This document shows positions 42,267 through 50,680 of a stretch of 64,000 nucleotides of DNA, in pieces (within the stretch, counting starts at the first letter, position 1; the number at the start of each line of letters is the position of its first letter). A model generated the notes under the pieces. That model worked only from the letters and a program-made list of their open reading frames with translations. It had not been told where the DNA came from and made no database searches. The position numbers and the translations under genes are program-made. The DNA comes from Bacteroidota bacterium (GTDB lineage: Bacteria; Bacteroidota; Bacteroidia; Cytophagales; Cyclobacteriaceae): positions 62,001 through 126,000 of the forward strand of contig JACOSO010000085.1 of the NCBI GenBank assembly GCA_016178785.1. Direction: 5' to 3'.

Positions 42267-42593
42267 ATGAAAAGATATAATTCGCATAGAGTCCTTCAAT
42301 TGTGCATGTTAGTTTCTATCCTGGCATTGATGTCCGTGTCGGTTGCCACAAGATTGAATGCAGCGAATCATGTGTCCGAAAAGAATCCTTTTCACCAAAA
42401 TGCCCCAGATGATGAGGAAAATGATCCCGGTTCCTCGGAAGACAATGAAAGTGACGGTGAGAACGATTCAGTAATAGTTGAAACAGGATTTATGCTAAGG
42501 TCGCCTTCCACTCTAAAACATAATTTATTAATAGACGTGAATTCATGGGTGGGGCACTTTCCGAAGATTGCTGCACCGCCTCCAAGATCATAA
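42267..42593 (+). CDS. small acidic exported protein, unknown
   Basis: 108 aa. The N-terminal hydrophobic stretch LCMLVSILALMSVSVAT (about 12-28) is a signal peptide or anchor. Residues 45-75 are strongly acidic (DDEEND, SSEDNESDGENDS), and the rest is short and unremarkable, ending PKIAAPPPRS. I chose the ATG at 42267, four codons after an in-frame TTG. It precedes the SulP/carbonic anhydrase pair but has its own terminator between. Confidence 0.5.
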   Translation: MKRYNSHRVLQLCMLVSILALMSVSVATRLNAANHVSEKNPFHQNAPDDEENDPGSSEDNESDGENDSVIVETGFMLRSPSTLKHNLLIDVNSWVGHFPKIAAPPPRS

Positions 42594-42594
42594 T

Positions 42595-42620
42595 AATGTC
42601 TTAGCCCTAAGACATTTTTT
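42595..42620 (+). terminator. rho-independent terminator after the small acidic protein
   Basis: Perfect 10-base stem AATGTCTTAG (42595-42604)/CTAAGACATT (42607-42616), followed by TTTT, two bases after the stop codon. It separates this gene from the SulP gene. Confidence 0.75.
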
Positions 42621-42705
42621 GGCTCAGGCCATTTCTGATTTCTAACGCTGACTGCTTACCGAAGAATTTTTTCCATTTGGTGATCCTTATTTAATGTGTC
42701 TTAAA

Positions 42706-44250
42706 ATGAACGTCAAAGATTTTTTTAAATATGATTTTCCTGCTTCGGTAGTAGTATTCTTAGTTGCCCTACCACTGTGTTTAGGGATTGCCCTGGCATC
42801 GGGAGCTCCTCTTTTTTCCGGTTTAATTGCAGGTGTAGTGGGTGGAATAGTTGTGGGCTTACTGAGTGGCTCCTCTCTTAGCGTAAGTGGGCCGGCTGCG
42901 GGCTTAACCGTGATCGTGTACCTGGCCATTTCAAAACTTGGCTCCTATGAAGCATTTTTATTGAGCGTCTTCTTAGCCGGAATAATACAGCTTGGCTTCG
43001 GATTGGTAAGAGCCGGTTCAATCGGTAATTTTTTTCCAGTTTCTGTTGTCAAAGGTTTGCTGGCCGCTGTAGGTCTGATTCTTATCCTTAAACAAATTCC
43101 CCATGCCGTAGGATACGATATGAATTTTGAGGGAGACGAAAGTTTTATTCAGCGAGACGGCCGCAATACTTTTTCCACAGTACTCGATGCATTGGACGCA
43201 TTAACACCCGGAGCGATCGTCATCTGCCTGCTCTCGTTATTGATTCTGTTTTTATGGGAAAGGCCGGCATTTAAGAAACATAGACTCTTTGGATTGCTTC
43301 CAGGCTCCATCGTAGTTGTGGTGTTCGCTATTTTTCTCAATTGGTTATTCTCCGGGATTCCTTTTCTTTTGCTGGAAGAAAAACATCGGGTGTCGGTTCC
43401 TTTGCTTTCGGAGGCTAACGGATTTTCATCCTATTTTATCCATCCCGATTTTTCAATGTGGGAAAACCCGAAGGTATACGTTACAGCCTTGACCATTGCT
43501 ATTGTTGCCAGCCTGGAAACTCTTTTAAGTATTGAGGCCTGCGATAAGTTAGATCCTCATCGCAGAATAACGCCACTCAATCGGGAGTTGAAAGCACAAG
43601 GTGTGGCTAATGCTGTATCCGGATTGCTCGGTGGGCTACCGGTTACTTCGGTAATCGTGCGTAGTTCAGTTAACGTGACTGCAGGCGCAAGAAGCAAAGC
43701 CTCGGCAGTAATACACAGTGTTATTCTCCTTTTCTCCATCCTTGTCATCCCCGAGATACTCCGGATGATTCCGCTCGCCTGTCTTGCCGCTTTACTTATG
43801 TCTGTGGGGTACAAATTGGCAAAGCCCGAACTCTTCCGCGAAATGTATCATAAAGGGTTATCTCAATTTTTGCCTTTCCTGGCAACGGTTGTCATGGTGG
43901 TTTTCACTGATCTTTTACAGGGTGTGTTTTGGGGTATTATCGTGGCGGTGTTTTTCATACTCAAAACCAATTTCCATCAGAGCATGATACTGGTGAGCAG
44001 CAGAAATAGTTATCTCCTGAAATTTACCAAGGACGTTTCTTTTCTTAGCAAATCAACACTTCGTAATATTTTTCTGACGATCCCGCCCAATTCGAAAATG
44101 ATGATCGATGGATCTCATTCCAATTTTATTGATCAGGATATTAAGGAAACAATCAGTGACTTCCTTAAATTCTGTAAAGCGAACAACATTGAAGTTGAAC
44201 TAAAAAACATTTCCTTACCAATTAAGAACCAGAGATATGGAACGAATTGA
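42706..44250 (+). CDS. SulP family inorganic anion transporter (probable bicarbonate)
   Basis: 514-aa multi-spanning transporter (from 42706; an in-frame ATG at 42694 adds four residues). The start FKYDFPASVVVFLVALPLCL and the SGSSLSVSGPAAGLTVIV and GLLGGLPVTSVIVRSSVN stretches are SulP signatures. A short STAS-like end (about 450-514: KMMIDGSHSNFIDQDIKE) follows. It overlaps the carbonic anhydrase gene by 14 bases. SulP proteins next to carbonic anhydrases commonly move bicarbonate, so bicarbonate uptake is the likely role (inference). Confidence 0.9.
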   Translation: MNVKDFFKYDFPASVVVFLVALPLCLGIALASGAPLFSGLIAGVVGGIVVGLLSGSSLSVSGPAAGLTVIVYLAISKLGSYEAFLLSVFLAGIIQLGFGLVRAGSIGNFFPVSVVKGLLAAVGLILILKQIPHAVGYDMNFEGDESFIQRDGRNTFSTVLDALDALTPGAIVICLLSLLILFLWERPAFKKHRLFGLLPGSIVVVVFAIFLNWLFSGIPFLLLEEKHRVSVPLLSEANGFSSYFIHPDFSMWENPKVYVTALTIAIVASLETLLSIEACDKLDPHRRITPLNRELKAQGVANAVSGLLGGLPVTSVIVRSSVNVTAGARSKASAVIHSVILLFSILVIPEILRMIPLACLAALLMSVGYKLAKPELFREMYHKGLSQFLPFLATVVMVVFTDLLQGVFWGIIVAVFFILKTNFHQSMILVSSRNSYLLKFTKDVSFLSKSTLRNIFLTIPPNSKMMIDGSHSNFIDQDIKETISDFLKFCKANNIEVELKNISLPIKNQRYGTN

Positions 44251-44887
44251 AAAATTATTATTGCAAAACAAAGCATGGGTCGAGCAAAGGAATCAGGCTG
44301 ACCCCAACTTCTTCCACCGTTTATCCAACATTCAAACGCCACAGTTTCTCTGGATCGGATGCTCAGACAGTCGTGTTCCTGCCAATGAAATCACGGGCAC
44401 TGACCCTGGAGAAATGTTTGTGCACCGGAACATTGCCAACATGGTTATTCACACAGACATGAGCCTTTTGAGCGTTCTTGACTACGCGGTAAATGTACTT
44501 CACGTAGCTCATGTTATTGTGTGTGGTCACTATGGTTGTGGGGGTATAAAAGCTGCCATGAGCGATAAACAATTCGGACTCATCGATAATTGGATAAGAC
44601 ACATTAAGGACGTCTATCGTCTCCATCGGGATGAGTTGGACTCCATAGAGAATATACAACAACGGGAGAACCGGCTTATCGAGCTCAATGTGATTGAACA
44701 GGTCAATGATCTGACCAAGACCTCCATCATCCAAAACGCATGGACATCGCGCGAAAGCCCGTTCGTGCACGGTTGGGTATATGACATTCGAAACGGATTG
44801 ATTAAAGATTTGCAAGTGACCGTGCGAGATAATAATAAGCCGTTGGATAACCGTAAGTACAGATCAAATTCAAATTTGAAAACGTAA
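44237..44887 (+). CDS. beta-class carbonic anhydrase
   Basis: 216 aa. Zinc ligands are C42, H98 and C101, with the catalytic dyad D44/R46 in CSDSRVPAN, and VCGHYGCGGI at 95-104. It catalyses CO2/bicarbonate interconversion in the cytoplasm. The overlap with the SulP gene indicates coupled translation, suggesting a bicarbonate import and conversion module. Confidence 0.95.
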   Translation: MERIEKLLLQNKAWVEQRNQADPNFFHRLSNIQTPQFLWIGCSDSRVPANEITGTDPGEMFVHRNIANMVIHTDMSLLSVLDYAVNVLHVAHVIVCGHYGCGGIKAAMSDKQFGLIDNWIRHIKDVYRLHRDELDSIENIQQRENRLIELNVIEQVNDLTKTSIIQNAWTSRESPFVHGWVYDIRNGLIKDLQVTVRDNNKPLDNRKYRSNSNLKT

Positions 44888-44917
44888 ACAGATTATTTAC
44901 AAATGAATCGTGTGTTG

Positions 44918-45568
44918 CTATTTTATTTTTTTTGTACACCATACCTTGTATGCCAGGCCAAACTCAATCGCATAAAAACGATCACCTAAATCCGCATGTA
45001 TTTGATGGTAATTCGATTTGTTAATATTTCCACTTAGAAATACAACTAAGTATTGCCCCGGAGACTTTTCAAAATACTTATTAATTGAAATACCAACGGT
45101 ATACCCTTTTGAAAATTCAGAGGCAAAACGTTGAGTTGGATGAGCTAATGAATAGTGAGTCACCAAACCCCCGATGTATGGTTCAAGCGAGAAATTTTTT
45201 GACAACTCAATTTTATATCCAATAAAATAAATTCCATTGATCAGATGAAAGTCTTGATGAGTGTGTAACGTATATTGATCAAAAAACAAAGAGTCTTTCG
45301 AATTCAAAGTGGTAGGGCGGAGGCCGAAGCCACCAATGAAATTTTTGTAATAGAAATTTAAACGAATAGCGGGGCTCCAATAATTTCCAAAGTATTTCTC
45401 TGTCTTACGATCAAATAAATATTTAGCCGCTCCAGAATTTAACTGCACTCCAAAATTAGTGAGCTTATACTTTACAGCATCAACTACTATGGTCTCACTT
45501 ATTCTTTGCTGAGAATTTGAATAAAAGGAGATGATTCCAAAAAGTGCAGCGAGTGAAATGATTTTCAT
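44918..45568 (-). CDS. hypothetical outer-membrane beta-barrel-like protein
   Basis: 216 aa from the ATG at 45568 (a longer start at 45589 adds MYLSMFT). Signal peptide about 1-20 (FYSNSQQ). The mature part is beta-rich with alternating aromatics (AIRLNFYYKNFIGGFGLRP, GIYFIGYKIELSKNFSLEPYIG, AIEFGLAYKVW), suggesting an outer-membrane barrel. The function is unknown. It is convergent with the carbonic anhydrase gene and divergent from the response regulator. Confidence 0.6.
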   Translation of the reverse strand: MKIISLAALFGIISFYSNSQQRISETIVVDAVKYKLTNFGVQLNSGAAKYLFDRKTEKYFGNYWSPAIRLNFYYKNFIGGFGLRPTTLNSKDSLFFDQYTLHTHQDFHLINGIYFIGYKIELSKNFSLEPYIGGLVTHYSLAHPTQRFASEFSKGYTVGISINKYFEKSPGQYLVVFLSGNINKSNYHQIHADLGDRFYAIEFGLAYKVWCTKKIK

Positions 45569-45692
45569 GGTGAACATACTAAGGTACACTCCTGCAGAAC
45601 TTACACCGCGTGCCGGGATATGATTTAATTGAAACTTAAGGTTGCTTTTATCCTGTTTTAATATGTGTTCTCATCTATGGCAGTAAGTTTGA

Positions 45693-45700
45693 TAACTTTG
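45693..45700 (+). promoter_or_regulatory. candidate -7 promoter element for the response regulator operon
   Basis: TAACTTTG, an exact TAnnTTTG match, 26 bases before the TTG start at 45726. No clear -33 box at standard spacing. Confidence 0.45.
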
Positions 45701-45725
45701 CCAGTTGAAACTTTTGAAGATCCCT

Positions 45726-46412
45726 TTGAAAATTCTCGTTATCGAAGATGAACAAAAAGTGGCGGCCTTTATTAAAAGCGGCCTGGAGCAGCATGGCCAT
45801 ACTGTGGATCTGGCTTACGATGGATTCATCGGTAAAAAATTTGTTGCCACCGGAGATTATCATATCATCTTGCTTGACATCATTATACCGGTTGTGAATG
45901 GCATCGAATTATGCAAACACATCAAACAGCAAAACCCCAATCTTCCGGTTCTTATGCTTACCGCGCTTGGTACTACTGCAGACAAAGTAGTTGGGTTTGA
46001 AGCAGGTGCTGATGATTATTTGGTTAAGCCATTCGAATTTGAAGAGCTTTTAGTTCGAATAAAAGCATTGACCAAGCGAATGGGACAGGTACCCTACCAA
46101 CCGAATAATACCATTCTCCAGGTGAGTGACCTTAAGCTTGATCTTGATAAAAAGATTGCCTACCGAGCAGGCAAATCAATTTCCCTTACTGCGAAGGAAT
46201 TCGACTTGTTGGAATATTTTATGCGTAACGAAGGACGAGTTATTTCCAAGCCTGAGCTCGCAGAGAAAGTCTGGGAGATCACGTTCGATACAGGCACCAA
46301 CGTGGTTGAGGTTTATATCAATATTTTAAGAAAAAAAATTGATAGGGATTTCATACCAAAGTTACTCCACACTCGTATCGGCTTGGGTTACGTGCTTAAC
46401 AGCGAGCGATGA
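45726..46412 (+). CDS. OmpR/PhoB-family response regulator
   Basis: DNA-binding response regulator of 228 aa. The receiver domain has acidic residues in VIEDEQK, phosphoacceptor D51 in LLDIIIP and K in VKPFEF. The winged-helix output domain covers about 130-225, with SLTAKEFDLLEYFMRN and RVISKPELAEKVW. I take TTG at 45726 because it begins KILVIEDE as in homologues; TTG at 45705 would add seven residues. It overlaps the kinase gene by 4 bases. Confidence 0.92.
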   Translation: MKILVIEDEQKVAAFIKSGLEQHGHTVDLAYDGFIGKKFVATGDYHIILLDIIIPVVNGIELCKHIKQQNPNLPVLMLTALGTTADKVVGFEAGADDYLVKPFEFEELLVRIKALTKRMGQVPYQPNNTILQVSDLKLDLDKKIAYRAGKSISLTAKEFDLLEYFMRNEGRVISKPELAEKVWEITFDTGTNVVEVYINILRKKIDRDFIPKLLHTRIGLGYVLNSER

Positions 46413-47800
46413 ATATCCGCAATAAATTAATAATCCTGTTTGTTTCTATTGTCGCCCTCATTTCGATAATAACCTCTCTTGCCATCTATTTCTTTGCTTC
46501 CGACTACAGGCAAGATGAATTTTACAGGCGCCTTGAAAACAAAGGAAGAATTACTGCAAAATTATTGATTGAAGTAGACGAGGTGAGTGATGCACTTCTA
46601 AAAAAGATTGAAAAGGACAATCCCATAAATCTTTATAATGAGAAGATGATCATTTATGATTTTAACAATAAGGTATTGTACAGTTCGGACGAGGAGAGCA
46701 TAATTAAAGTTGACAAAGGAATTCTGGATAAGGCCAGGCATGAAGGGCTCGTAAGATTTCAGCAAAACGATTATGAATCAGTGGGATTTTTATATACTGA
46801 TAAATATGATCGATTTGTGGTGATTGTGGCTGCCATCGACATCTACGGGTTGACAGCCCTAAAAGACTTGCAGACCATTATGATCGTAGTCTTTGTCGCC
46901 AGTATTATCATCATACTTATCTCCGGTTATTTATATGTGGGCAATGCACTAAAGCCAATTTCTAAAGTAATAAGGGAAGTGGATGACATTTCAGCGACAA
47001 GCCTCTACCGGAGAGTCGATGAAGGAAATGGGAACGATGAAATTTCCAGGTTGGCCCATACTTTTAACAGTATGCTGGGTCGACTTGAAACGGCATTCAC
47101 CACTCAAAAACTATTTATCGCCAATGCATCACATGAATTAAGAAATCCACTGACAGCGATTCTCGGGCAAATTGATGTTTGTCTCCTTAGCGAAAGGCCG
47201 CCACAAGAATATCAGGAGGTTCTCAAATCTTTGAGGGAGGACATAACCAACCTGAATATCGTTTCCAACAGGCTTTTACTTTTAACTCAGGCAAGCATTG
47301 AAGATTCTGAGAAAGGGTTTACCATTCAGCGATCAGACCAATTACTTTGGGAAGCCAAGTCTGAGCTAAATGAACTGCACCCTGATTATTTAATCTCAAT
47401 CGAATTGGATTCATTAATTGACGATGGCTCCAGGCTTAATGTATTTGCGGATGAGCAGCTGTTAAAAAGTGCCCTCGTAAATATTATGGATAACGGCTGC
47501 AAATATTCTAGTGATCATAAAGTCAATGTCAGGTTATCCCACGGTTCCGACAACAAAATCATTTTGCAGTTCAAGGATAATGGAGTGGGGATATCGGATG
47601 AAGATAAGCCACACATTTTTGAGCCCTTTTACAGAGGCAAGAATGCTAAAAATATCAAGGGTAATGGCATTGGGTTGTCCCTTGTTTATCGGATAATACG
47701 AAGTCACCGGGGAAAGATCGAAATCAATTCATCAGTGAAATCGGGAACCAATGTTACTGTTACCTTACCCATTGCTAATCATAAGCACCCTGCAGTTTAA
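46409..47800 (+). CDS. sensor histidine kinase with HAMP domain
   Basis: 463 aa. Membrane segments at about 8-30 and 154-177 enclose a periplasmic sensor of roughly 120 residues. HAMP covers about 178-232, the H-box has H242 in ASHELRNPLTAILGQ, and the N-box IMDNGCKYSS, FKDNGVGIS and GNGIGLSLVYRII complete the core. It is cognate to the response regulator immediately upstream (ATGA overlap). The architecture resembles CusS-type metal or envelope-stress sensors; the signal is unknown. Confidence 0.93.
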   Translation: MNIRNKLIILFVSIVALISIITSLAIYFFASDYRQDEFYRRLENKGRITAKLLIEVDEVSDALLKKIEKDNPINLYNEKMIIYDFNNKVLYSSDEESIIKVDKGILDKARHEGLVRFQQNDYESVGFLYTDKYDRFVVIVAAIDIYGLTALKDLQTIMIVVFVASIIIILISGYLYVGNALKPISKVIREVDDISATSLYRRVDEGNGNDEISRLAHTFNSMLGRLETAFTTQKLFIANASHELRNPLTAILGQIDVCLLSERPPQEYQEVLKSLREDITNLNIVSNRLLLLTQASIEDSEKGFTIQRSDQLLWEAKSELNELHPDYLISIELDSLIDDGSRLNVFADEQLLKSALVNIMDNGCKYSSDHKVNVRLSHGSDNKIILQFKDNGVGISDEDKPHIFEPFYRGKNAKNIKGNGIGLSLVYRIIRSHRGKIEINSSVKSGTNVTVTLPIANHKHPAV

Positions 47801-47872
47801 GTCAATTTTAATTTGACATTAATCTCAGATTTATCTGGCTGTCGTTACTTGCAATAGGTCTGAAATGTAATT

Positions 47873-48100
47873 ATGAAAAAATTTCTGCTTCCTATTTTAG
47901 TTTTACTCCTCTCAGTAGGCATTGCCGGCATATTAGGTTTTAATATTGGTGTAAATTTTGTAAACGAGAATATTATAATTAACCATTCAGAAGGCTCAAC
48001 TTATACTTCAAAAGTATTGCACATTCTGTCGGCTTTTCTTTTAGTAGTTTGTATTGCGGCATCACATTTCAGTACTTTAAAAGTCAATAAGCCTGAATAA
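47873..48100 (+). CDS. small two-helix membrane protein
   Basis: 75 aa with two hydrophobic segments (FLLPILVLLLSVGIAGILGF, 4-23; LHILSAFLLVVCIAA, about 49-63), and an Asn-rich connecting loop. No named family. It lies downstream of the histidine kinase, 72 bases after its stop, and overlaps the 3' end of the ArsR relic on the other strand. Confidence 0.5.
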   Translation: MKKFLLPILVLLLSVGIAGILGFNIGVNFVNENIIINHSEGSTYTSKVLHILSAFLLVVCIAASHFSTLKVNKPE

Positions 48101-48335
48101 TAAACACCTTGCTGTTCTTCACAAATAAAAGCGGATTGGTTTTTAATTGGTTTCGCAATTTGAATTGTGCCTGCTTGATGAGCTGACAATCGGTGAGTAT
48201 TTTAATATGCTTCGATGGGGCTTGTCGGCTGGAGTCAAAGTGATCGACCAGAGCATTAGGTGTCGGCTTGTAAAGCAATAAGGCCAATGATGGCCCGTCT
48301 AGGGGCGCAATTGCTTGGAATACATCGCGTCTCAT
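48084..48335 (-). pseudogene. ArsR-family transcriptional regulator relic
   Basis: The frame begins MRRDVFQAIA, as in SdpR-like ArsR regulators, where DPTRRAII normally follows. Here that segment is out of frame: shifted by one base it reads PRRAIIGLIAL, and the original frame returns at TPNALVDHFDSSRQ, PSKHIKILTDCQLIKQ (recognition-helix region). After that the similarity fades, and a fragment EQQGVYYSG of the expected wing appears in another frame. Two compensating shifts plus a damaged C terminus argue for decay rather than a working repressor. Confidence 0.75.
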
Positions 48336-48356
48336 GGTGTTGGGTTAGTTATATTG

Positions 48357-48372
48357 GCAATCAATCGGTTGC
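48357..48372. promoter_or_regulatory. operator-like palindrome upstream of the ArsR relic
   Basis: GCAATCAATCGGTTGC: outer half-sites GCAA/TTGC around an 8-base centre, 21 bases before the relic's start codon. ArsR regulators of this subgroup bind short palindromes near their own start. This copy looks partly degenerate. Confidence 0.35.
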
Positions 48373-48488
48373 AACTATATACAACATCTTTCACATATTC
48401 CTGAATTGAAGGTTTTCATGAAAAGCAAAAACGGGTCATGAATGTATGTTGGTTAAAACGTGGGCTGGGTGTTATGAAGTTGGAGTGC

Positions 48489-49295
48489 TCAGTTTTTCTT
48501 CGGATCGCGGATCAGAATTTCAACCCGCCTGTTCTTGCCTCTGCCTTCCTCAGTTTCATTACCACTGACTGGCCGTGAGCTACCATACCCTTCAAAGAGA
48601 ATTTTTTCATCACTAACCCCTTTGTTAATCAGGTACTGGGCAACAACTTCGGCCCTTTGTGCGGACAGAGTCACATTATGACGTTCATTTCCGGTGTTGT
48701 CGGTATGGCCTGAAACGCTGACCTCAAGAACCGAGTGGGTTAGTAGAAACTTACTGAGAGAATCCAATTGGGAAAAATGTTTTTCTTTTAGTTTGTAGCT
48801 ATCTCGTTCAAACAAAAATTCGCTCAACGTGATCAGGCTATCTGCTTTTAGTATCGGGGGCTTAACACCGGGCACGGGTTTTGTACTTGCGATTCGTACT
48901 GTATCTTTTACTATCACGATAGTATCTCGCTTTTGTTTTGTGATTGGTACGGGAATTATGCTCTTATAAGCACCCCTCTTTGCATTTTTTGCAATTCGTT
49001 TTTTGAATGCCTTAAAACTGATGGCACGTAATGTTGTTCTTCGCCCAATCATTTTGCGACACGGATAGTTAAAACAAACTATTTTCTGAAAGAAGTTATG
49101 CGGCTTTGAGCGTGCCAGCGCCCATTGATTTTTTTCAGGCAGGTGAGACACCACCCAGGGTGTTGTTGGATTGCCGTACTCGCGACCAACATTCACCGGA
49201 ACAAATGGACGCGTGACGCACGAACCCAGGAGTGCGGCAAGAGATAGGATAAGTAAGACGAGTCTTAAGGAACATGAGTAAGAGGAAGAGCTCAT
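48489..49295 (-). CDS. OmpA family lipoprotein
   Basis: 268 aa with a lipoprotein signal (LAALLGSC, lipidated Cys about 26). A variable middle contains basic segments (KAFKKRIAKNAKRGAYKS). The OmpA peptidoglycan-binding domain covers about 155-262 with LEVSVSGHTDNTGNERHN, RAEVVAQYL and GKNRRVEILI. It probably ties the outer membrane to peptidoglycan. Confidence 0.88.
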   Translation of the reverse strand: MSSSSYSCSLRLVLLILSLAALLGSCVTRPFVPVNVGREYGNPTTPWVVSHLPEKNQWALARSKPHNFFQKIVCFNYPCRKMIGRRTTLRAISFKAFKKRIAKNAKRGAYKSIIPVPITKQKRDTIVIVKDTVRIASTKPVPGVKPPILKADSLITLSEFLFERDSYKLKEKHFSQLDSLSKFLLTHSVLEVSVSGHTDNTGNERHNVTLSAQRAEVVAQYLINKGVSDEKILFEGYGSSRPVSGNETEEGRGKNRRVEILIRDPKKN

Positions 49296-49447
49296 CTATT
49301 CAATTATCACAAAAGCTAACGGGACTACTTGCATCGAATTGTGTACCAGAGGCAATGTTTTATTGGAGCACCGTTCCTTAAGGGCGACCAACATTAACTA
49401 TTGGAGCAACAGATATACAGAAACGCTCTTCCTCACGTTAACTTTAA

Positions 49448-50103
49448 ATGAAACTCCTCCTGACCTTTGGCATTGTATTTTTTGTAAACGATTGTTTTGC
49501 TCAACCACACAACTCTCCGGAATTCTATTTTAAAGCCAAGCGAAAGAAAATTGCTGTCATTATGAAGGCAGCTGACTTTCGACCGAATGAGGTGATTGCT
49601 GATGTTGGAGCGGGCGAGGGGTGGTTTGATGCGGCCCTTGGTGTTCATGTGGATAGTTTACATTTCAATCTGGAAGAACTCGATAGCGCGTCTATCAAAA
49701 ACGGAAAGTTAAAAGAAGCTATCACTGCTTATTCTAAAATAAAAGCCAGGCCCATAACCTGCACCTACATACAGACGGTTGGTTCTAAGAAGAGCACCAA
49801 GTTGCCAAGTGATTCTTTTGACAAGGTTCTCCTCATTGACTCGTATCATCACCTTGACTTCCGAGATGAGATGATTGCTGATATAAAGAGGATATGAAAG
49901 CCCATGGAAAGCTGGTGGTGTATGAAGCTGTTGCGCGGAAGCCGGGAGAAAAATACAGATCTTGTAAGTCAATTATCTATACGCGTGAGCAAATCATTGA
50001 GACTTTTGCAAAAAATGGATTTCAACTGGATCAGGTTTATAAGACAGTTAATAGTAACCGCTCGAGGGTTAGGGTCTTTACATTCTATAAAAAGGGAGAT
50101 TAG
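49448..50103 (+). pseudogene. exported class I SAM-dependent methyltransferase split by a frameshift
   Basis: Frame one (49448-49897, 149 aa) has a signal peptide ending CFAQ and the SAM-binding motif IADVGAGEGWFDAALG, and stops after DEMIADIKRI. Frame two (49894-50103, 69 aa) starts at an ATG overlapping that stop (ATGA) and continues the expected sequence (KAHGKLVVYEAVARKPGEKY, EQIIETFAKNGFQLDQVY). A single base missing near 49893-49896 (ATATGA where ATATTGA would keep the frame) accounts for the split. It could be a pseudogene, a sequencing error, or a two-piece protein made by stop-restart translation. Confidence 0.8.
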
Positions 50104-50136
50104 TTGATGGCTTGAAAATTATTCAACCTAAAAATG

Positions 50137-50172
50137 AAAACGGGAACTACAATTGCTTGCAGTTCCCGTTTT
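50137..50172 (+). terminator. strong terminator after the methyltransferase
   Basis: Perfect 12-base stem AAAACGGGAACT (50137-50148)/AGTTCCCGTTTT (50161-50172) with a 12-base loop, followed by GTTTTG. It lies 34 bases after the stop of the second half, so the whole gene is still one transcript. Confidence 0.8.
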
Positions 50173-50680
50173 GTTTTGCCATCGACCGTAGTCTTTGTAA
50201 AACGCTAACTCTCGTATCATAAAACCAAAACTTGCCTCAACTGTCTTGCGACAGCCGTTCTGGGTCTTGTGCCGTTGGCAGTTACCCGAAGGCCCTTACC
50301 GTGAGCACAATCTGTTAACTCCGGATTTTTTGTCAACCACTTTCCAGAGAAAGTAATCTTTTGTTTTCCGGTGTTTACTGATCTGTTTGTCAGTGACTGA
50401 ATTAGTGATATGAAGATATGTTGTAGAGTCTCATCTGCATAATATTTTAAGAAAAAGTACTCAACAACTTTCCAACGAAGTTGTTCACAAAAATTTATGC
50501 GATTGCTTACTTATTTTTAGCTCGATGTGGATAAATGAAAACTGATGTGGGTAAAGTTAGATACAATTCCTCGCAGGAAATCAATAGAATTCAATACGTG
50601 CAGGTTTTACTTTATTGATTACTACAGTTGTAGTTTCAGATATCATTTTTCTCAAGTCGATTTGCGGTGAAAGATGCCTA
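50173..50680. other. non-coding stretch with structured DNA and DnaA-box-like sites
   Basis: No protein gene that I can defend. Its elements in order: a G+C-richer segment at 50205-50319 with hairpin CTGTC-TTGC-GACAG (50240-50253); an inverted repeat AACAACTT (50463-50470)/AAGTTGTT (50478-50485); then an AT-rich run holding TGTGGATAA (50526-50534), the exact DnaA-box consensus on one strand, and TGTGGGTAA (50546-50554), a one-base variant 20 bases further on. The purpose is unknown. Confidence 0.5.

Noticed and set aside
49894-50103. Independent 69-aa gene
   Set aside because: Its sequence continues the upstream methyltransferase exactly where that one stops, so it is the second half of a split gene.
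50205-50319. Firm call of an integron attC site
   Set aside because: Only five or six of seven core-site positions fit, and there is no integrase or cassette array in the window.
50217-50530. About 100-codon open frame on the minus strand in the empty gap
   Set aside because: It has no usable start codon near its upstream end and no family similarity I can see; it also runs through hairpin DNA.
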